From NCBI RefSeq assembly GCF_900109935.1, contig NZ_FOBV01000005.1, positions 186,001 through 250,000 on the forward strand: DNA of 64,000 nt, read 5' to 3'. The notes below the pieces were generated by a model. It was not told the DNA's origin. It saw only the letters and a program-made list of their open reading frames with translations, and ran no database searches. This stretch comes from Chryseobacterium taichungense (GTDB taxonomy: Bacteria; Bacteroidota; Bacteroidia; Flavobacteriales; Weeksellaceae). This document shows positions 1 to 8,978 of the stretch, piece by piece (the first letter of the stretch is position 1; the number at the start of each line of letters is the position of its first letter). The translations under genes were made by a program, and so were the position numbers.

Positions 1-944
1 TCGTTTTCATCTTTGGCATTGTACAAAGGTTTATCCGACCAGTATTTAAATTCCTGTGCATTGGTGATGGAGGTTATTTCACAGATGCCTTCATATTTAC
101 TCCACATCGCTCTGGAAACTACACCGTGTAGCTGTGAAACGCCATTGGCAATGCGGGCCATTTTTAAAGCACAAAGTGAATGGTTGAAGCGGTCGTCACT
201 TGAACCTTCAATTCTTTTCACATCTTCCATGCTGAAGCCCGAAAAATAAGACATGTCATAGCAAAGTCTTAAATTATGTTTTTCATTTCCAGCCTCTTCG
301 GGAGTATGTGTTGTAAAAACCAGCTTTTCTTTAACTCTGTTGAGGTTTCCATTGTATTTTTTAAGTAAATGAAATGCTGCCGGAAGTCCGTGAGCCTCAT
401 TCAGATGATAAATGCCTCTGTCAAGATTCATTTCATCCAGAAGTTTTGCTCCGCCTTTTCCCAAAAGTATATACTGCGCCAGTTTGGTAGACTCGTTGGC
501 ATCGTACAGTTTATGGCAGATGGTTTTTGATATATGATCATTCTCCGGAACATCCGTTGAAAGAAAGAACATGGGCGCTGTATGGAAAATTTCAGGATCA
601 AGATACCATACTTTTACCCAAACCGGCGCACTGTGGATTTCAATCTGGAATTTTATGCCTGTATCTTCAAGAAAGCTGTACATTTTTTTTGTCCAGACAG
701 GCTGTAAGGTCTGATCATGATTTCTGGCCTGATCATAATATCCGAATTTCCATAGAATTCCGATTCCTACAAGGTCCTGTTTCAGATTATAAGCGCTTCT
801 CATATGAGAGCCGGCTAAAAATCCGAGGCCTCCGGAATATATTTTTAAAACCTGCTCTATGGCAAATTCCATTGAAAAATAAGCTACTTTTTTAGAATAT
901 TTGGGATTAACGCCGAAAGGCATTGTAAAGTTTCTAAAATCCAT
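1..944 (-). CDS. glgP: alpha-glucan family phosphorylase (glycogen phosphorylase-like), 3' end outside window
   Basis: The reading frame is open from an ATG at 942-944 down to the window edge, giving 314 codons of the N-terminal part without a stop. It starts MDFRNFTMPFGVNP and contains the family stretches VAYFSMEFAIEQ, IYSGGLGFLAGSHMRSA, VWVKVWYLDPE, HLNEAHGLPAAFHLL and FTTHTPEEAGNEKH. These match the short, archaeal/Bacteroidetes type of alpha-glucan phosphorylase (GT35), which releases glucose-1-phosphate from glycogen in the cytoplasm with a PLP cofactor. The PLP-lysine region would lie beyond the edge and cannot be checked. A second CAT at 946-948 is out of frame. The gene is divergent from the next one; a truncated glycogen-synthase-like gene occurs about 12 kb away. 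Confidence 0.9.
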   Translation of the reverse strand, partial: MDFRNFTMPFGVNPKYSKKVAYFSMEFAIEQVLKIYSGGLGFLAGSHMRSAYNLKQDLVGIGILWKFGYYDQARNHDQTLQPVWTKKMYSFLEDTGIKFQIEIHSAPVWVKVWYLDPEIFHTAPMFFLSTDVPENDHISKTICHKLYDANESTKLAQYILLGKGGAKLLDEMNLDRGIYHLNEAHGLPAAFHLLKKYNGNLNRVKEKLVFTTHTPEEAGNEKHNLRLCYDMSYFSGFSMEDVKRIEGSSDDRFNHSLCALKMARIANGVSQLHGVVSRAMWSKYEGICEITSITNAQEFKYWSDKPLYNAKDEN

Positions 945-1143
945 GCATCGCAGTTTTATATTTGAAAGGTCAAAGGTATTAAATATGAAAGTAAACTATA
1001 TGTTAATTATTGGATAATTATGTTTAAAAAAATAATTATGATCATTTTTTTACTTACCTTTAAAATATAAATTTTTGATAATCAAAACTTCATGACCTGA
1101 AAGCTGAAGTTTTATGTGTTCCATAACAATAAAAAACAAGCAC

Positions 1144-1941
1144 ATGAAAAAAGCATTTTCTGATGAAGATTTAATTAAAAATCTAAGCCTTTATTATCTG
1201 AATCGACATTTGAAAAAGAAGCCGATTGAGAAATATCACCGTAAAATAGATGAATCCCCGCTTCATGACCGCGAGAAGTACAAGAAAAAGACAGAGATCT
1301 TGCTTCTAAATTCCTTTATGCATCATTTTCCTGACGTTAAATTTGAAGATCTGACTTGTGAAAGCCCGGATTTTATTGCAAAATTCAATGACAAAAAGAT
1401 CGGAATAGAGTTGACCGAAGTGATCAATCATCTTGAAATGAAAAAGATCGAAAGCAGCTTAAACAAAATTTTCCGTCAGGCAGAAATATTATTGGAACAG
1501 GAAGACACTACGAAATATCGTGGTGTTTATTTTTTAGAATTTCACTCAAATATCCGACCCGATACCCTCGAAAATCAACAGGAAATTATTCTGAATATCT
1601 ACAAAAGTATCAGACGCGGAAAACCGGTTGGCTGTGTCAAGAGCATAAGAAAATCTTTTCATCGAAGAAATGTTTTCATCACGCATGAGTACAATATGAA
1701 TCTCTTTGACGAATTATGTTCTGAAAAAATCCTTGAGCTTATCGAAAAAAAGAACGAAAAATTCCCATACTACGATACTTCAGTCGACGAATGTTGGTTA
1801 GTGATTGTTTCAGATATGAATTCTATTGCTTCACGCTATACTTTTATTCAGGATAAAGAACACTTGCATCAGGTAAAAAGTCCGTTTCATAAAATTTTTC
1901 ATCTCGAAAACCTTTGCGGAAATATTACCAGTATAAAGTGA
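1144..1941 (+). CDS. hypothetical protein with PD-(D/E)XK-nuclease-like motif
   Basis: A 265-residue soluble, strongly basic protein of no family I recognise. An upstream in-frame ATG at 1114 would add ten residues, but the ATG at 1144 (MKKAFSDEDL) looks more natural. In this numbering Glu51, the PD pair at 75-76 and IGIELTEV (Glu89-x-Thr91) reproduce the E...PD...(D/E)xK spacing of the restriction-endonuclease fold, with Thr in place of the usual Lys. That is an inference from motif spacing only. No signal peptide or membrane segment is visible. It is a single gene between a divergent glgP and a gene with its own promoter. It could be a solitary defence or repair nuclease, or an inactive relative. 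Confidence 0.6.
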   Translation: MKKAFSDEDLIKNLSLYYLNRHLKKKPIEKYHRKIDESPLHDREKYKKKTEILLLNSFMHHFPDVKFEDLTCESPDFIAKFNDKKIGIELTEVINHLEMKKIESSLNKIFRQAEILLEQEDTTKYRGVYFLEFHSNIRPDTLENQQEIILNIYKSIRRGKPVGCVKSIRKSFHRRNVFITHEYNMNLFDELCSEKILELIEKKNEKFPYYDTSVDECWLVIVSDMNSIASRYTFIQDKEHLHQVKSPFHKIFHLENLCGNITSIK

Positions 1942-2020
1942 TTTGTTGAGAATATTTGATTTTTATTTCACTTTTAATGAATTATATAAAATAAATTAAG
2001 GTAAATTGGTGCAAAATGGT

Positions 2021-2028
2021 TATATTTG
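2021..2028 (+). promoter_or_regulatory. -7 promoter element TATATTTG
   Basis: Exact match to the Bacteroidetes -7 consensus TAnnTTTG, 43 bp before the start of the secreted protein at 2072. A -33 TTG at the usual spacing is not evident; the nearest, at 2006-2008, is only 12 bp away. Confidence 0.5.
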
Positions 2029-2071
2029 AAATACTCTAAGTAATTACTAATCATAACCAAATTGAAAAAGC

Positions 2072-4165
2072 ATGAAGAAATATTTACTCCTGTTTTTACT
2101 TTTACTTTCGCGAACACTATATTCTCAGGCTGATTGTGCAACAGCGCTTTCGGTATGCGGAAATTCAGACATTACCTATTCTCCGTCTGGTATTGGTGCA
2201 ACCAATGAAAATTTGGGCGGATGTCTTATAAGCGGCGAACACAATTCGATCTGGTATAAAATTACCATTGCAACTGGCGGAACATTAACTTTTAATCTTG
2301 TTCCAAGTGATCCGGATGCAGATTACGATTGGGCAGTATATGGTCCTAATGCGACTTGCGGAAATCTTGGGGCGCCTATACGATGCAATGCCGCGACGGT
2401 TATAGGGGTTGGGGCTTCAACCGGACTCAATATGACAAGTACTATTACCAGTGCCGCGGGAGGTTCCCTTACGCCTTACTGTAGATATCTTGATGTGTTG
2501 CCGGGCCAGACTTATTATTTATATATAGACAACTGGGTGGATGTTTTCAATCCTATTACAGCTCCTTTTTCTCTTACATGGGGCGGAACCGCAACACTGG
2601 CCTCTCCGTTTACGAACCCGAACATTCAGACGCAGCCATTTACTCCGCCAGGAGCTCCGGCAGCAAACCCTGCAGATCCAAGAGAAATTATCATCTGCCA
2701 GAATCCGACAGTGTTTGATTTCAGTACACTTTCAGCGGGTATTCTGAACGGAAATGCCAATTTCCAGATCAGCTATCATACAACACAGAATAATGCGCTT
2801 TCAGGAGCTAATCCTATTCTTACACCGCAAACGGTAAGCACTACGGCAACTTATTACTACAGTATTCACTACCAGGATCCTGCAGATCCTAATAACCCGA
2901 TAAACTCCTGCAGACAGGTGGGTGCTTTCAAATTTAAACAAGGAACTATTACAGGAAATAATATAACGCTTTATAGCTGCAATAACAATAATGCGGGTAC
3001 TGCGACATTTAATCTTACTACGGCTGCCGTATTCGGAGATCCTACTGCTGTAAAGCAATATTACCATACCATGAGTGATCTTAATGCAGGGATTAATCCA
3101 ATTGCCAATGCTGATACATTTGTTTCTGCTGAAGGAGTTGTATATGTGAAAATTACCTCTCAATACGGTTGCGTTGCCATAGCGCAGATCACCCTGAAGT
3201 TCTATCCTCAGGTTGTCGTTTCAGAAGCAACTTTAAGATCATGTTTTATTGAATCTAATCCTTCAACGGCTTTGTTTAATCTTACAACCGCGCCGGTAAC
3301 CACTCAGACAGGAACTAAAACATATTTTCCTTCTTTAACTGATGCACAGAATAATACAAATCCAATTCTGAATTTCGCAAACTATATCTCATCTAATGGA
3401 GCGATTTTTATAAAGGTTACCAATGCAAATGGCTGCTATGCTATTGCAAAAGTCAATCTGATTGTCATTCCACCGGTATATTCGGATGTCTTAAAGGATA
3501 AAACGATTTGCATGGAAGATAAAACCACACTTGATGCCGGGCTGGGCTTTGCTTCCTACGAATGGAGTACCGGGGCAACTACACAGACAATATCTAATGT
3601 AGGGGTAGGAACGTACTGGGTAAAGCTGAAAACAGGAACTTGTATAACACGGCAAACGGTAACTATATACCCATCTGAACAACCTGTAATTTCGTCTGTG
3701 GATATTGCCAATAACACAGTTACTATAAATGCTACAGGAGGACAGGGTCCTTACCAGTATTCTACTGATGGCATCAACTGGCAGGAATCTAATGTGTTTA
3801 GCAACATGCCGAGAGGTGATAATCATATTTTCCTCAAAGATGCTTATGATTGCGAGCCTATCACAATCACTATAGTTGTTCCGAACTTAGTAAATGTGAT
3901 TACGCCGAACGGAGACGGAATCAATGATGTGATTGATTATTCTGCGCTGGGAAATAAACAGAATCTGGTATTCAACATTTTTGACAGATATGGCAATAAA
4001 GTATTTCAGGCAGATAAGCTTAGAGGCTACAAGTGGAACGGAACCATGGAAGGTAAAAAAGTTCCTACCGGCACCTATTGGTACTCTGTAACCTGGAATG
4101 AAAATGATAAAAAGAATACCCCGATCAAATATTCCGGTTGGGTAATGGTGAAAAACAGAGACTGA
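2072..4165 (+). CDS. secreted T9SS type B sorting domain protein (gliding motility-associated C-terminal domain)
   Basis: A 697-residue exported protein. Residues 1-19 are a signal peptide (MKKYLLLFLLLLSRTLYSQ). The middle is a set of Ig/adhesin-like beta modules rich in Thr, Asn and Pro, with repeated segments of the type TATFNLTTA and a YEWSTGATTQTISN module. The last 85 residues are a classic CHU_C / type B sorting domain: NVITPNGDGINDVID, FNIFDRYGNKVFQ, WNGTMEGKKVPTGTYWY and a terminal SGWVMVKNRD. Type B domains direct export across the outer membrane by the type IX system, whose core genes gldKLMN are about 15 kb downstream. The likely role is a surface or released adhesin; the ligand is unknown. 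Confidence 0.9.
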   Translation: MKKYLLLFLLLLSRTLYSQADCATALSVCGNSDITYSPSGIGATNENLGGCLISGEHNSIWYKITIATGGTLTFNLVPSDPDADYDWAVYGPNATCGNLGAPIRCNAATVIGVGASTGLNMTSTITSAAGGSLTPYCRYLDVLPGQTYYLYIDNWVDVFNPITAPFSLTWGGTATLASPFTNPNIQTQPFTPPGAPAANPADPREIIICQNPTVFDFSTLSAGILNGNANFQISYHTTQNNALSGANPILTPQTVSTTATYYYSIHYQDPADPNNPINSCRQVGAFKFKQGTITGNNITLYSCNNNNAGTATFNLTTAAVFGDPTAVKQYYHTMSDLNAGINPIANADTFVSAEGVVYVKITSQYGCVAIAQITLKFYPQVVVSEATLRSCFIESNPSTALFNLTTAPVTTQTGTKTYFPSLTDAQNNTNPILNFANYISSNGAIFIKVTNANGCYAIAKVNLIVIPPVYSDVLKDKTICMEDKTTLDAGLGFASYEWSTGATTQTISNVGVGTYWVKLKTGTCITRQTVTIYPSEQPVISSVDIANNTVTINATGGQGPYQYSTDGINWQESNVFSNMPRGDNHIFLKDAYDCEPITITIVVPNLVNVITPNGDGINDVIDYSALGNKQNLVFNIFDRYGNKVFQADKLRGYKWNGTMEGKKVPTGTYWYSVTWNENDKKNTPIKYSGWVMVKNRD

Positions 4166-4173
4166 TAAAATAC

Positions 4174-4200
4174 AAACTGCCGCGAAAGTGGCAGTTTTTT
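4174..4200 (+). terminator. rho-independent terminator
   Basis: AAACTGCC (4174-4181) pairs with GGCAGTTT (4190-4197) around a GCGAAA-containing loop and runs into a T tract, 8 bp after the stop of the type B secreted protein. Confidence 0.85.
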
Positions 4201-4324
4201 ATTTAAAGATATTTGCTTTAATGAAGAAGTTATAAAGTTCAGTGAAGAAGATTTTTATTGGAGAATATCATTTTTACAATCAGAATAATCTTTATTTCAC
4301 TACATTAGATATAAATTTTTAGAT

Positions 4325-4900
4325 ATGAAAGATGTATTCATAAAACGCTTTGAATATTACAAAAATTTGGGTGACAAGTCCTTTACACAGCTCTCCGAAG
4401 ATCAGCTTTTCTGGCGGTTTAACGAAGAAAGTAATTCGATTGCCATTATTATAAAACATATTGCAGGAAATATGCTCTCAAGATGGTCTGATTTTTTAAC
4501 AACAGACGGGGAAAAATCTTGGCGGAATCGTGATGAAGAATTCATCAATTCCTTTTCTACCAAAGATGAGGTTCTTGAATACTGGGAATCCGGTTGGAAA
4601 TGTCTTTTTGATGCGCTAAATCAGATCAATGATGAGAATTTACATTCGATTATTTATATCAGAAATGAGCCCCACAGCGTCCTGGATGCAGTGCTGCGTC
4701 AGATAGCCCATTATCCTTATCATATCGGCCAGATCATTTATATTGCCAAAATGATGAAAGATAATGATTGGAAAACTCTTTCTATTGCGAAAAACAAATC
4801 AGAGGATTTTAACTCAGAGATGAAAACAAAATTTAGTGTAGATCATATAGTTTCATATTCTTCGCCGGTAATACCAGAACAGCCCGGAAGTCAGGGATGA
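4325..4900 (+). CDS. DinB superfamily protein (DUF1572)
   Basis: A 191-residue protein with the four-helix DinB fold signature of DUF1572: an N-terminal helix ending QLFWRFNEESNSIAIIIKHIAGN and a later AHYPYHIGQIIYIAKM. The conserved histidines (in KHIAGN and AHYPYH) are the family's usual metal ligands. DinB-like proteins are metal-dependent, often thiol-dependent enzymes of stress or detoxification; the substrate cannot be told from sequence. The C-terminal 30 residues are polar and look disordered. It ends 78 bp before mtaB, which has its own promoter, so it is probably monocistronic. Confidence 0.85.
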   Translation: MKDVFIKRFEYYKNLGDKSFTQLSEDQLFWRFNEESNSIAIIIKHIAGNMLSRWSDFLTTDGEKSWRNRDEEFINSFSTKDEVLEYWESGWKCLFDALNQINDENLHSIIYIRNEPHSVLDAVLRQIAHYPYHIGQIIYIAKMMKDNDWKTLSIAKNKSEDFNSEMKTKFSVDHIVSYSSPVIPEQPGSQG

Positions 4901-4946
4901 ATATAAACAATAGAGTGAATCAATTTACAATTTATATTAAATTGAT

Positions 4947-4954
4947 TATCTTTG
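4947..4954 (+). promoter_or_regulatory. -7 promoter element TATCTTTG for mtaB
   Basis: TATCTTTG followed by CACC, the same 12-mer as at the tRNA-Lys promoter (10815) and at 33681. It lies 24 bp before the mtaB start. Confidence 0.6.
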
Positions 4955-4978
4955 CACCCACAAATTCAGGATCAATAA

Positions 4979-6325
4979 ATGTCTCAATTTCACAGAACTG
5001 CCGCATTTCATACCTTAGGCTGCAAATTAAATTTTGCGGAAACATCTACTATTGCCCGTCAATTAACAGATGCTGGATACGAAAAGGTAAGTTTTGATGA
5101 AAAAGCAAACGTGTATGTGATCAATACCTGCTCGGTTACGGAAAATGCCGACCGTGAGTGCAAACTGCACGTAAAAAGAGCGATGAAGGCCAATCCCGAA
5201 GGGCTTGTCGTGATTGTCGGATGCTATGCACAGCTTAAACCAGAAGAGATCTCACAAATCGAAGGAGTTGATTTAGTTCTTGGAGCTAAAGAAAAATTCA
5301 ATATTCTTAGCTATCTGGATGATCTTGAGAAATCTGAAAGTGAAGGTATTGTTCATTCCTGTGAAATTGAAGAAACTGACTTTTTCATCGGAAGTTATTC
5401 CATAGGAGACAGAACAAGAGCTTTCTTGAAAGTTCAGGATGGTTGTGATTATAAATGTACTTATTGTACTATTCCGCTGGCAAGAGGGATTTCGCGTTCA
5501 GATACTATTGAAAATGTTCTTAAAAATGCCAGAGAAATTTCTCAGAAAGATATCAAAGAAATTGTGCTCACAGGGGTGAATATCGGTGATTATGGTAAAG
5601 GTGAATTTGGAAACAAAAGACATGAACATACTTTTTTAGATTTAATTTCTGAGCTTGACCAAGTAGAAGGAATTGAGAGAATCCGGATTTCTTCCATTGA
5701 GCCGAATCTTTTGAAAGATGAAAGTATTGAACTGGTTTCTAAGAGCAGAAGCTTCGTTCCGCATTTTCATATTCCGCTTCAATCCGGAAGTGATGAGCTT
5801 TTGAAAAAAATGAAGCGTCGTTATCTTACAAAACTGTATAAAGACAGGGTAAATAAAATTCGCGAGGTGATGCCTCATGCAGCAATCGGTGTCGATGTAA
5901 TCGTCGGTTTTCCCGGAGAAACAGAAGAATTGTTTATGGAAACTTATAATTTCCTTAATGAACTCCCTATTACTTACCTCCATGTCTTTACCTATTCTGA
6001 AAGAGAAAATACCGAAGCTGCCGAGATGGAAGGCGTGGTTCCTATTGCTGAAAGAAAAAAACGCAATAAAATGCTTAGAATCCTTTCCGAGAAGAAAAAG
6101 ATGGCATTCTACCAGACTCAACTGGGAAAAACACTTCCCGTACTTTGGGAACACGAAAATAAAGATGGCAAAATGTTTGGCTTCACTGAAAATTATGTGA
6201 GGGTACAGAAAGATTTTGACCCTGCATCTGTTAACCAGATTGAATTCCTGAAATTAGATAAAATTGAAGCTGATGGTACAGTTTCTGTGCAGTATTCTTT
6301 TGAGAAATTTTTGGAAATGTTGTAA
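4979..6325 (+). CDS. mtaB: tRNA (N6-threonylcarbamoyladenosine-37-C2)-methylthiotransferase MtaB
   Basis: A 448-residue radical SAM methylthiotransferase that converts t6A37 to ms2t6A37 in ANN-decoding tRNAs. The N-terminal UPF0004 domain carries the three cluster cysteines in HTLGCKLN (Cys15), INTCSVT (Cys51) and VGCYAQ (Cys82). The radical SAM motif CDYKCTYC supplies Cys156, Cys160 and Cys163. PHFHIPLQSGSDELLKKM and VIVGFPGETEE follow, and a TRAM-like C-terminus ends the protein. The GCKLN N-terminus fits MtaB rather than MiaB or RimO. Length is normal for the family. The start at 4979 sits directly downstream of the promoter and is the only ATG compatible with an intact first cluster motif. 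Confidence 0.95.
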   Translation: MSQFHRTAAFHTLGCKLNFAETSTIARQLTDAGYEKVSFDEKANVYVINTCSVTENADRECKLHVKRAMKANPEGLVVIVGCYAQLKPEEISQIEGVDLVLGAKEKFNILSYLDDLEKSESEGIVHSCEIEETDFFIGSYSIGDRTRAFLKVQDGCDYKCTYCTIPLARGISRSDTIENVLKNAREISQKDIKEIVLTGVNIGDYGKGEFGNKRHEHTFLDLISELDQVEGIERIRISSIEPNLLKDESIELVSKSRSFVPHFHIPLQSGSDELLKKMKRRYLTKLYKDRVNKIREVMPHAAIGVDVIVGFPGETEELFMETYNFLNELPITYLHVFTYSERENTEAAEMEGVVPIAERKKRNKMLRILSEKKKMAFYQTQLGKTLPVLWEHENKDGKMFGFTENYVRVQKDFDPASVNQIEFLKLDKIEADGTVSVQYSFEKFLEML

Positions 6326-6400
6326 GGCAATAGTATTCTGACTTTATATTGCTAGGATTATTATATCTGATGGATTACATACAAATCTGTATTTAAAACA

Positions 6401-6424
6401 TAAAGGGAGCTCATGCCCCCTTTA
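6401..6424. terminator. hairpin between convergent mtaB and acetyltransferase genes
   Basis: TAAAGGG (6401-6407) pairs with CCCTTTA (6418-6424). It lies between two convergent genes and could serve both, but neither side has a strong T tract. Confidence 0.45.
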
Positions 6425-6461
6425 TTATCCTTACCTTTTAGGATATTTTCGTTATTTGCTT

Positions 6462-7103
6462 TTACAGTTTTTTTGCAGGGCTTCCTACATACACTCCTTC
6501 TTCGCGTATATCTTTTACAACAATACCACCCATTCCGATTGTAACATTATCACAAACTTTTATTCCTTGTCTTATGGATGAATTTGTTCCAAAGTAAACG
6601 CAATCTCCGATTTCGCATAGTCCACTGATATTCGTTGCTGGTGCTGTCGTAAAATAATCTCCGATTTTACAATCATGTCCGATGGTTGTATGCAGATTTA
6701 AGTGTGCATGCTTACCAATTTTAATATCTGTTGTAACAATTGTTCCAGCGGTGATTATGCTTCCTTCTCCTATTTCAACATATTTAGAGATTATAGCAGA
6801 AGGGTGTATTAATGTTGTATATTTTGTTTCCTTTGGAAGTCTTTCAACTACTGTTTTACGGATTTTTGGATCTCCAATAGCGATGACAACATCGTAAGCA
6901 GCCGGATCAAATTGATCCTCAGTAATTACAGAAATACCATGAACAGATTTTGTATTTTTATAAAATTCTTCTGTGTCCATAAAACAGGCTATTTCTTCAA
7001 TTTTTAAGCCTGTGCCGGCAATACAATCAGTTAAGCACATTAATACTTCTTTTCCAAACCCACTTGCCCCGACAATAAGAACTTTTTTGTCAAATTTTAT
7101 CAT
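6462..7103 (-). CDS. NeuD/PglD-type sugar O- or N-acetyltransferase (left-handed beta helix)
   Basis: A 213-residue two-domain acetyltransferase. Residues 1-80 form a Rossmann-like NeuD N-terminal domain starting MIKFDKKVLIVGASGFGKEV. The rest is a run of hexapeptide repeats (IGEGSIITAGTIV, IGKHAHLNLHTTIGHDCKIG, GGIVVKDI) ending in VYVGSPAKKL. His in TTIGHDCKIG is the expected catalytic base. Such enzymes use acetyl-CoA to modify sialic acid or UDP-amino sugars for surface glycans or protein glycosylation. An in-frame ATG 42 bp upstream (7145) would add an unlikely lysine-rich tail, so the start at 7103 is preferred. No other glycan genes are adjacent, so the sugar is unknown. Confidence 0.85.
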   Translation of the reverse strand: MIKFDKKVLIVGASGFGKEVLMCLTDCIAGTGLKIEEIACFMDTEEFYKNTKSVHGISVITEDQFDPAAYDVVIAIGDPKIRKTVVERLPKETKYTTLIHPSAIISKYVEIGEGSIITAGTIVTTDIKIGKHAHLNLHTTIGHDCKIGDYFTTAPATNISGLCEIGDCVYFGTNSSIRQGIKVCDNVTIGMGGIVVKDIREEGVYVGSPAKKL

Positions 7104-7397
7104 ATTTTTTATTTTGATTTTTTCCTGATGGTAACCAACGTCCAAATTTAAGCATTGCCTGAAAAAATATCATTATAAACTTTATAAATTATTTTTTATT
7201 AGTTGAAATTATTTTGTATTTATTTGAAATTGAAGATTTTTATTAATACATATTTGTGTGATTGAAAATTTTATTATATAAAATTGTTAGATATCTTGAA
7301 ATTTATTTTTCCATCAGCAATGTAAAATGTAAAACAGGATATCGAGAAAATATTCAGATTTTCATACTGGCTCAACATCGAAATCCTTTATAATTTT

Positions 7398-7405
7398 TAT
7401 CTTTG
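7398..7405 (+). promoter_or_regulatory. -7 promoter element TATCTTTG in an AT-rich 319-bp gap
   Basis: TAnnTTTG match 18 bp before the ATG at 7423, implying a very short leader. The rest of the gap (7104-7397), which must also hold the promoter of the divergent acetyltransferase, is very AT-rich and shows no gene, repeat or clear hairpin. Confidence 0.5.
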
Positions 7406-7422
7406 ATAAAAAGATCATTAAT

Positions 7423-8940
7423 ATGAGAGATAAGTTTTTATCTTGGGGGATTGTATTGGTAATTGCTACGTGGGTTGTGGCGTTGCTGATCAGGGCGCAT
7501 TACTGGATACCCATTCTCCTGACAGCAATTTATGCGCTGGGTATGCATAATACCTATCAGACAAAACACGCTATTCTGAGGAATTTTCCTGTATTAGGCT
7601 ATTTCCGATATTTTTTTGAAAGTATTTCACCGGAAATGCAGCAGTATTTTATTGAACGGGAAACAGACGGAAAGCCTTTTCCGAGAAATCAGCGTTCTGC
7701 AGTATACCGAAGAGCTAAAAATTTAGGAGATACTGTTGCCTTCGGGACACAACTGGAAGTTAATCACCGCAAATATGAGGGAATCAAACATTCCATTTAT
7801 GCAAAATCTCCTTCGGAAGAACTTCCGAGAGTATGGGTAGGAGGAGAACAGTGTACACAGCCTTATCATGCTTCTATATTTAATATTTCAGCGATGAGTT
7901 TCGGATCTTTAAGTGACAGAGCCCAGATTTCTCTTAACAGAGGTGCAAAAAAAGGAAATTTTTATCATAATACAGGAGAAGGGGGTATTTCTCCTTATCA
8001 TCTTGAAGGTGGTGATCTCTGCTGGCAGATCGGAACAGGCTATTTCGGCTGTAGAGATAACGAAGGAAAATTCAATCCTGAGCTTTTTGCAAAATATTCC
8101 AATCTTCCTAACGTAAAGATGATTGAGATTAAATTGTCACAAGGAGCTAAACCCGGACACGGCGGAGTATTGCCTGGCGTTAAAAATACCCCTGAAATTG
8201 CTAAAATCCGTCATGTCACCCCGGGAATGACTATTATTTCTCCGCCATCACATTCAGCGTTTTCTGATGCTGCAGGATTATTGAGGTTTGTACAGGAACT
8301 GCGGCAGCTTTCAGGGGGGAAACCTGTTGGATTTAAACTTTGTATAGGAGATACAAAAGAATTTGAAGATGTCTGTGTTCAGATGAATGTACTTAAAATT
8401 TATCCGGATTTTATAACGGTTGATGGTGCTGAAGGAGGAACAGGAGCTGCACCTCCGGAATTTTCTGACGGAGTAGGAATGCCGCTGGAACCTGCATTGA
8501 TTTTTGTCAACAAAACATTGAAAAATTACAACTTACGAAATAAATTACGGGTGATTGCCAGTGGAAAGGTTCTGACAAGTCTTGATATTCTGAGAGCTAT
8601 TGCTATGGGTGCGGACATGTGTAATAACGCGAGAGGATTTATGTTTTCATTGGGCTGCATCCAGGCTTTGAGATGTAATTCAAATAATTGTCCGACAGGT
8701 GTTGCGACACAGGATAAAATGCTTATCAAAGGTTTGGATGTTACTGATAAGGCGGAAAGGGTCTATCACTTTCATAAGAATACGCTTCATACCTGTAATG
8801 AGCTTATTGCTGCTGCCGGAAGGAGTTCTTATGAAGAAGTTGACGCCAGTATGTTTATGAGAGGTGATGAATTTGACCACCTTTCCGATCTCTATTTCCC
8901 GGATATTTTAGGGAATGTGAAAAGTAAATCAAATTTTTAA
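7423..8940 (+). CDS. FMN-binding glutamate synthase family protein, membrane-anchored
   Basis: A 505-residue protein with two N-terminal membrane helices (about residues 7-24 and 28-44) followed by a GltB-like FMN domain. Visible landmarks are ISAMSFGSLSDRAQ, NTGEGGISPYH, KPGHGGVLPG, ISPPSHSAF, VDGAEGGTGAAPPEF and RVIASGKV. The cysteine cluster CIQALRCNSNNCPTG matches the 3Fe-4S ligands of the glutamate synthase alpha subunit. It has no glutaminase domain and no GXGXG domain, so it is the stand-alone archaeal/Bacteroidetes type whose electron partner and substrate are undefined. The membrane anchor suggests electrons come from or go to a membrane component. It is transcribed alone and closed by a strong terminator. 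Confidence 0.88.
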   Translation: MRDKFLSWGIVLVIATWVVALLIRAHYWIPILLTAIYALGMHNTYQTKHAILRNFPVLGYFRYFFESISPEMQQYFIERETDGKPFPRNQRSAVYRRAKNLGDTVAFGTQLEVNHRKYEGIKHSIYAKSPSEELPRVWVGGEQCTQPYHASIFNISAMSFGSLSDRAQISLNRGAKKGNFYHNTGEGGISPYHLEGGDLCWQIGTGYFGCRDNEGKFNPELFAKYSNLPNVKMIEIKLSQGAKPGHGGVLPGVKNTPEIAKIRHVTPGMTIISPPSHSAFSDAAGLLRFVQELRQLSGGKPVGFKLCIGDTKEFEDVCVQMNVLKIYPDFITVDGAEGGTGAAPPEFSDGVGMPLEPALIFVNKTLKNYNLRNKLRVIASGKVLTSLDILRAIAMGADMCNNARGFMFSLGCIQALRCNSNNCPTGVATQDKMLIKGLDVTDKAERVYHFHKNTLHTCNELIAAAGRSSYEEVDASMFMRGDEFDHLSDLYFPDILGNVKSKSNF

Positions 8941-8950
8941 ACATAAAAAA

Positions 8951-8977
8951 ACGCTTCAAAAAATGAAGCGTTTTTTT
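8951..8977. terminator. bidirectional rho-independent terminator
   Basis: ACGCTTCA (8951-8958) pairs with TGAAGCGT (8964-8971), flanked by A6 on the left and T7 on the right. It lies between convergent genes and reads as a terminator on both strands. Confidence 0.85.
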
Positions 8978-8978
8978 G

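Noticed and set aside
527..895. 122-codon plus-strand frame
   Set aside because: Lies fully antisense to the well-supported glgP frame and has no family resemblance.
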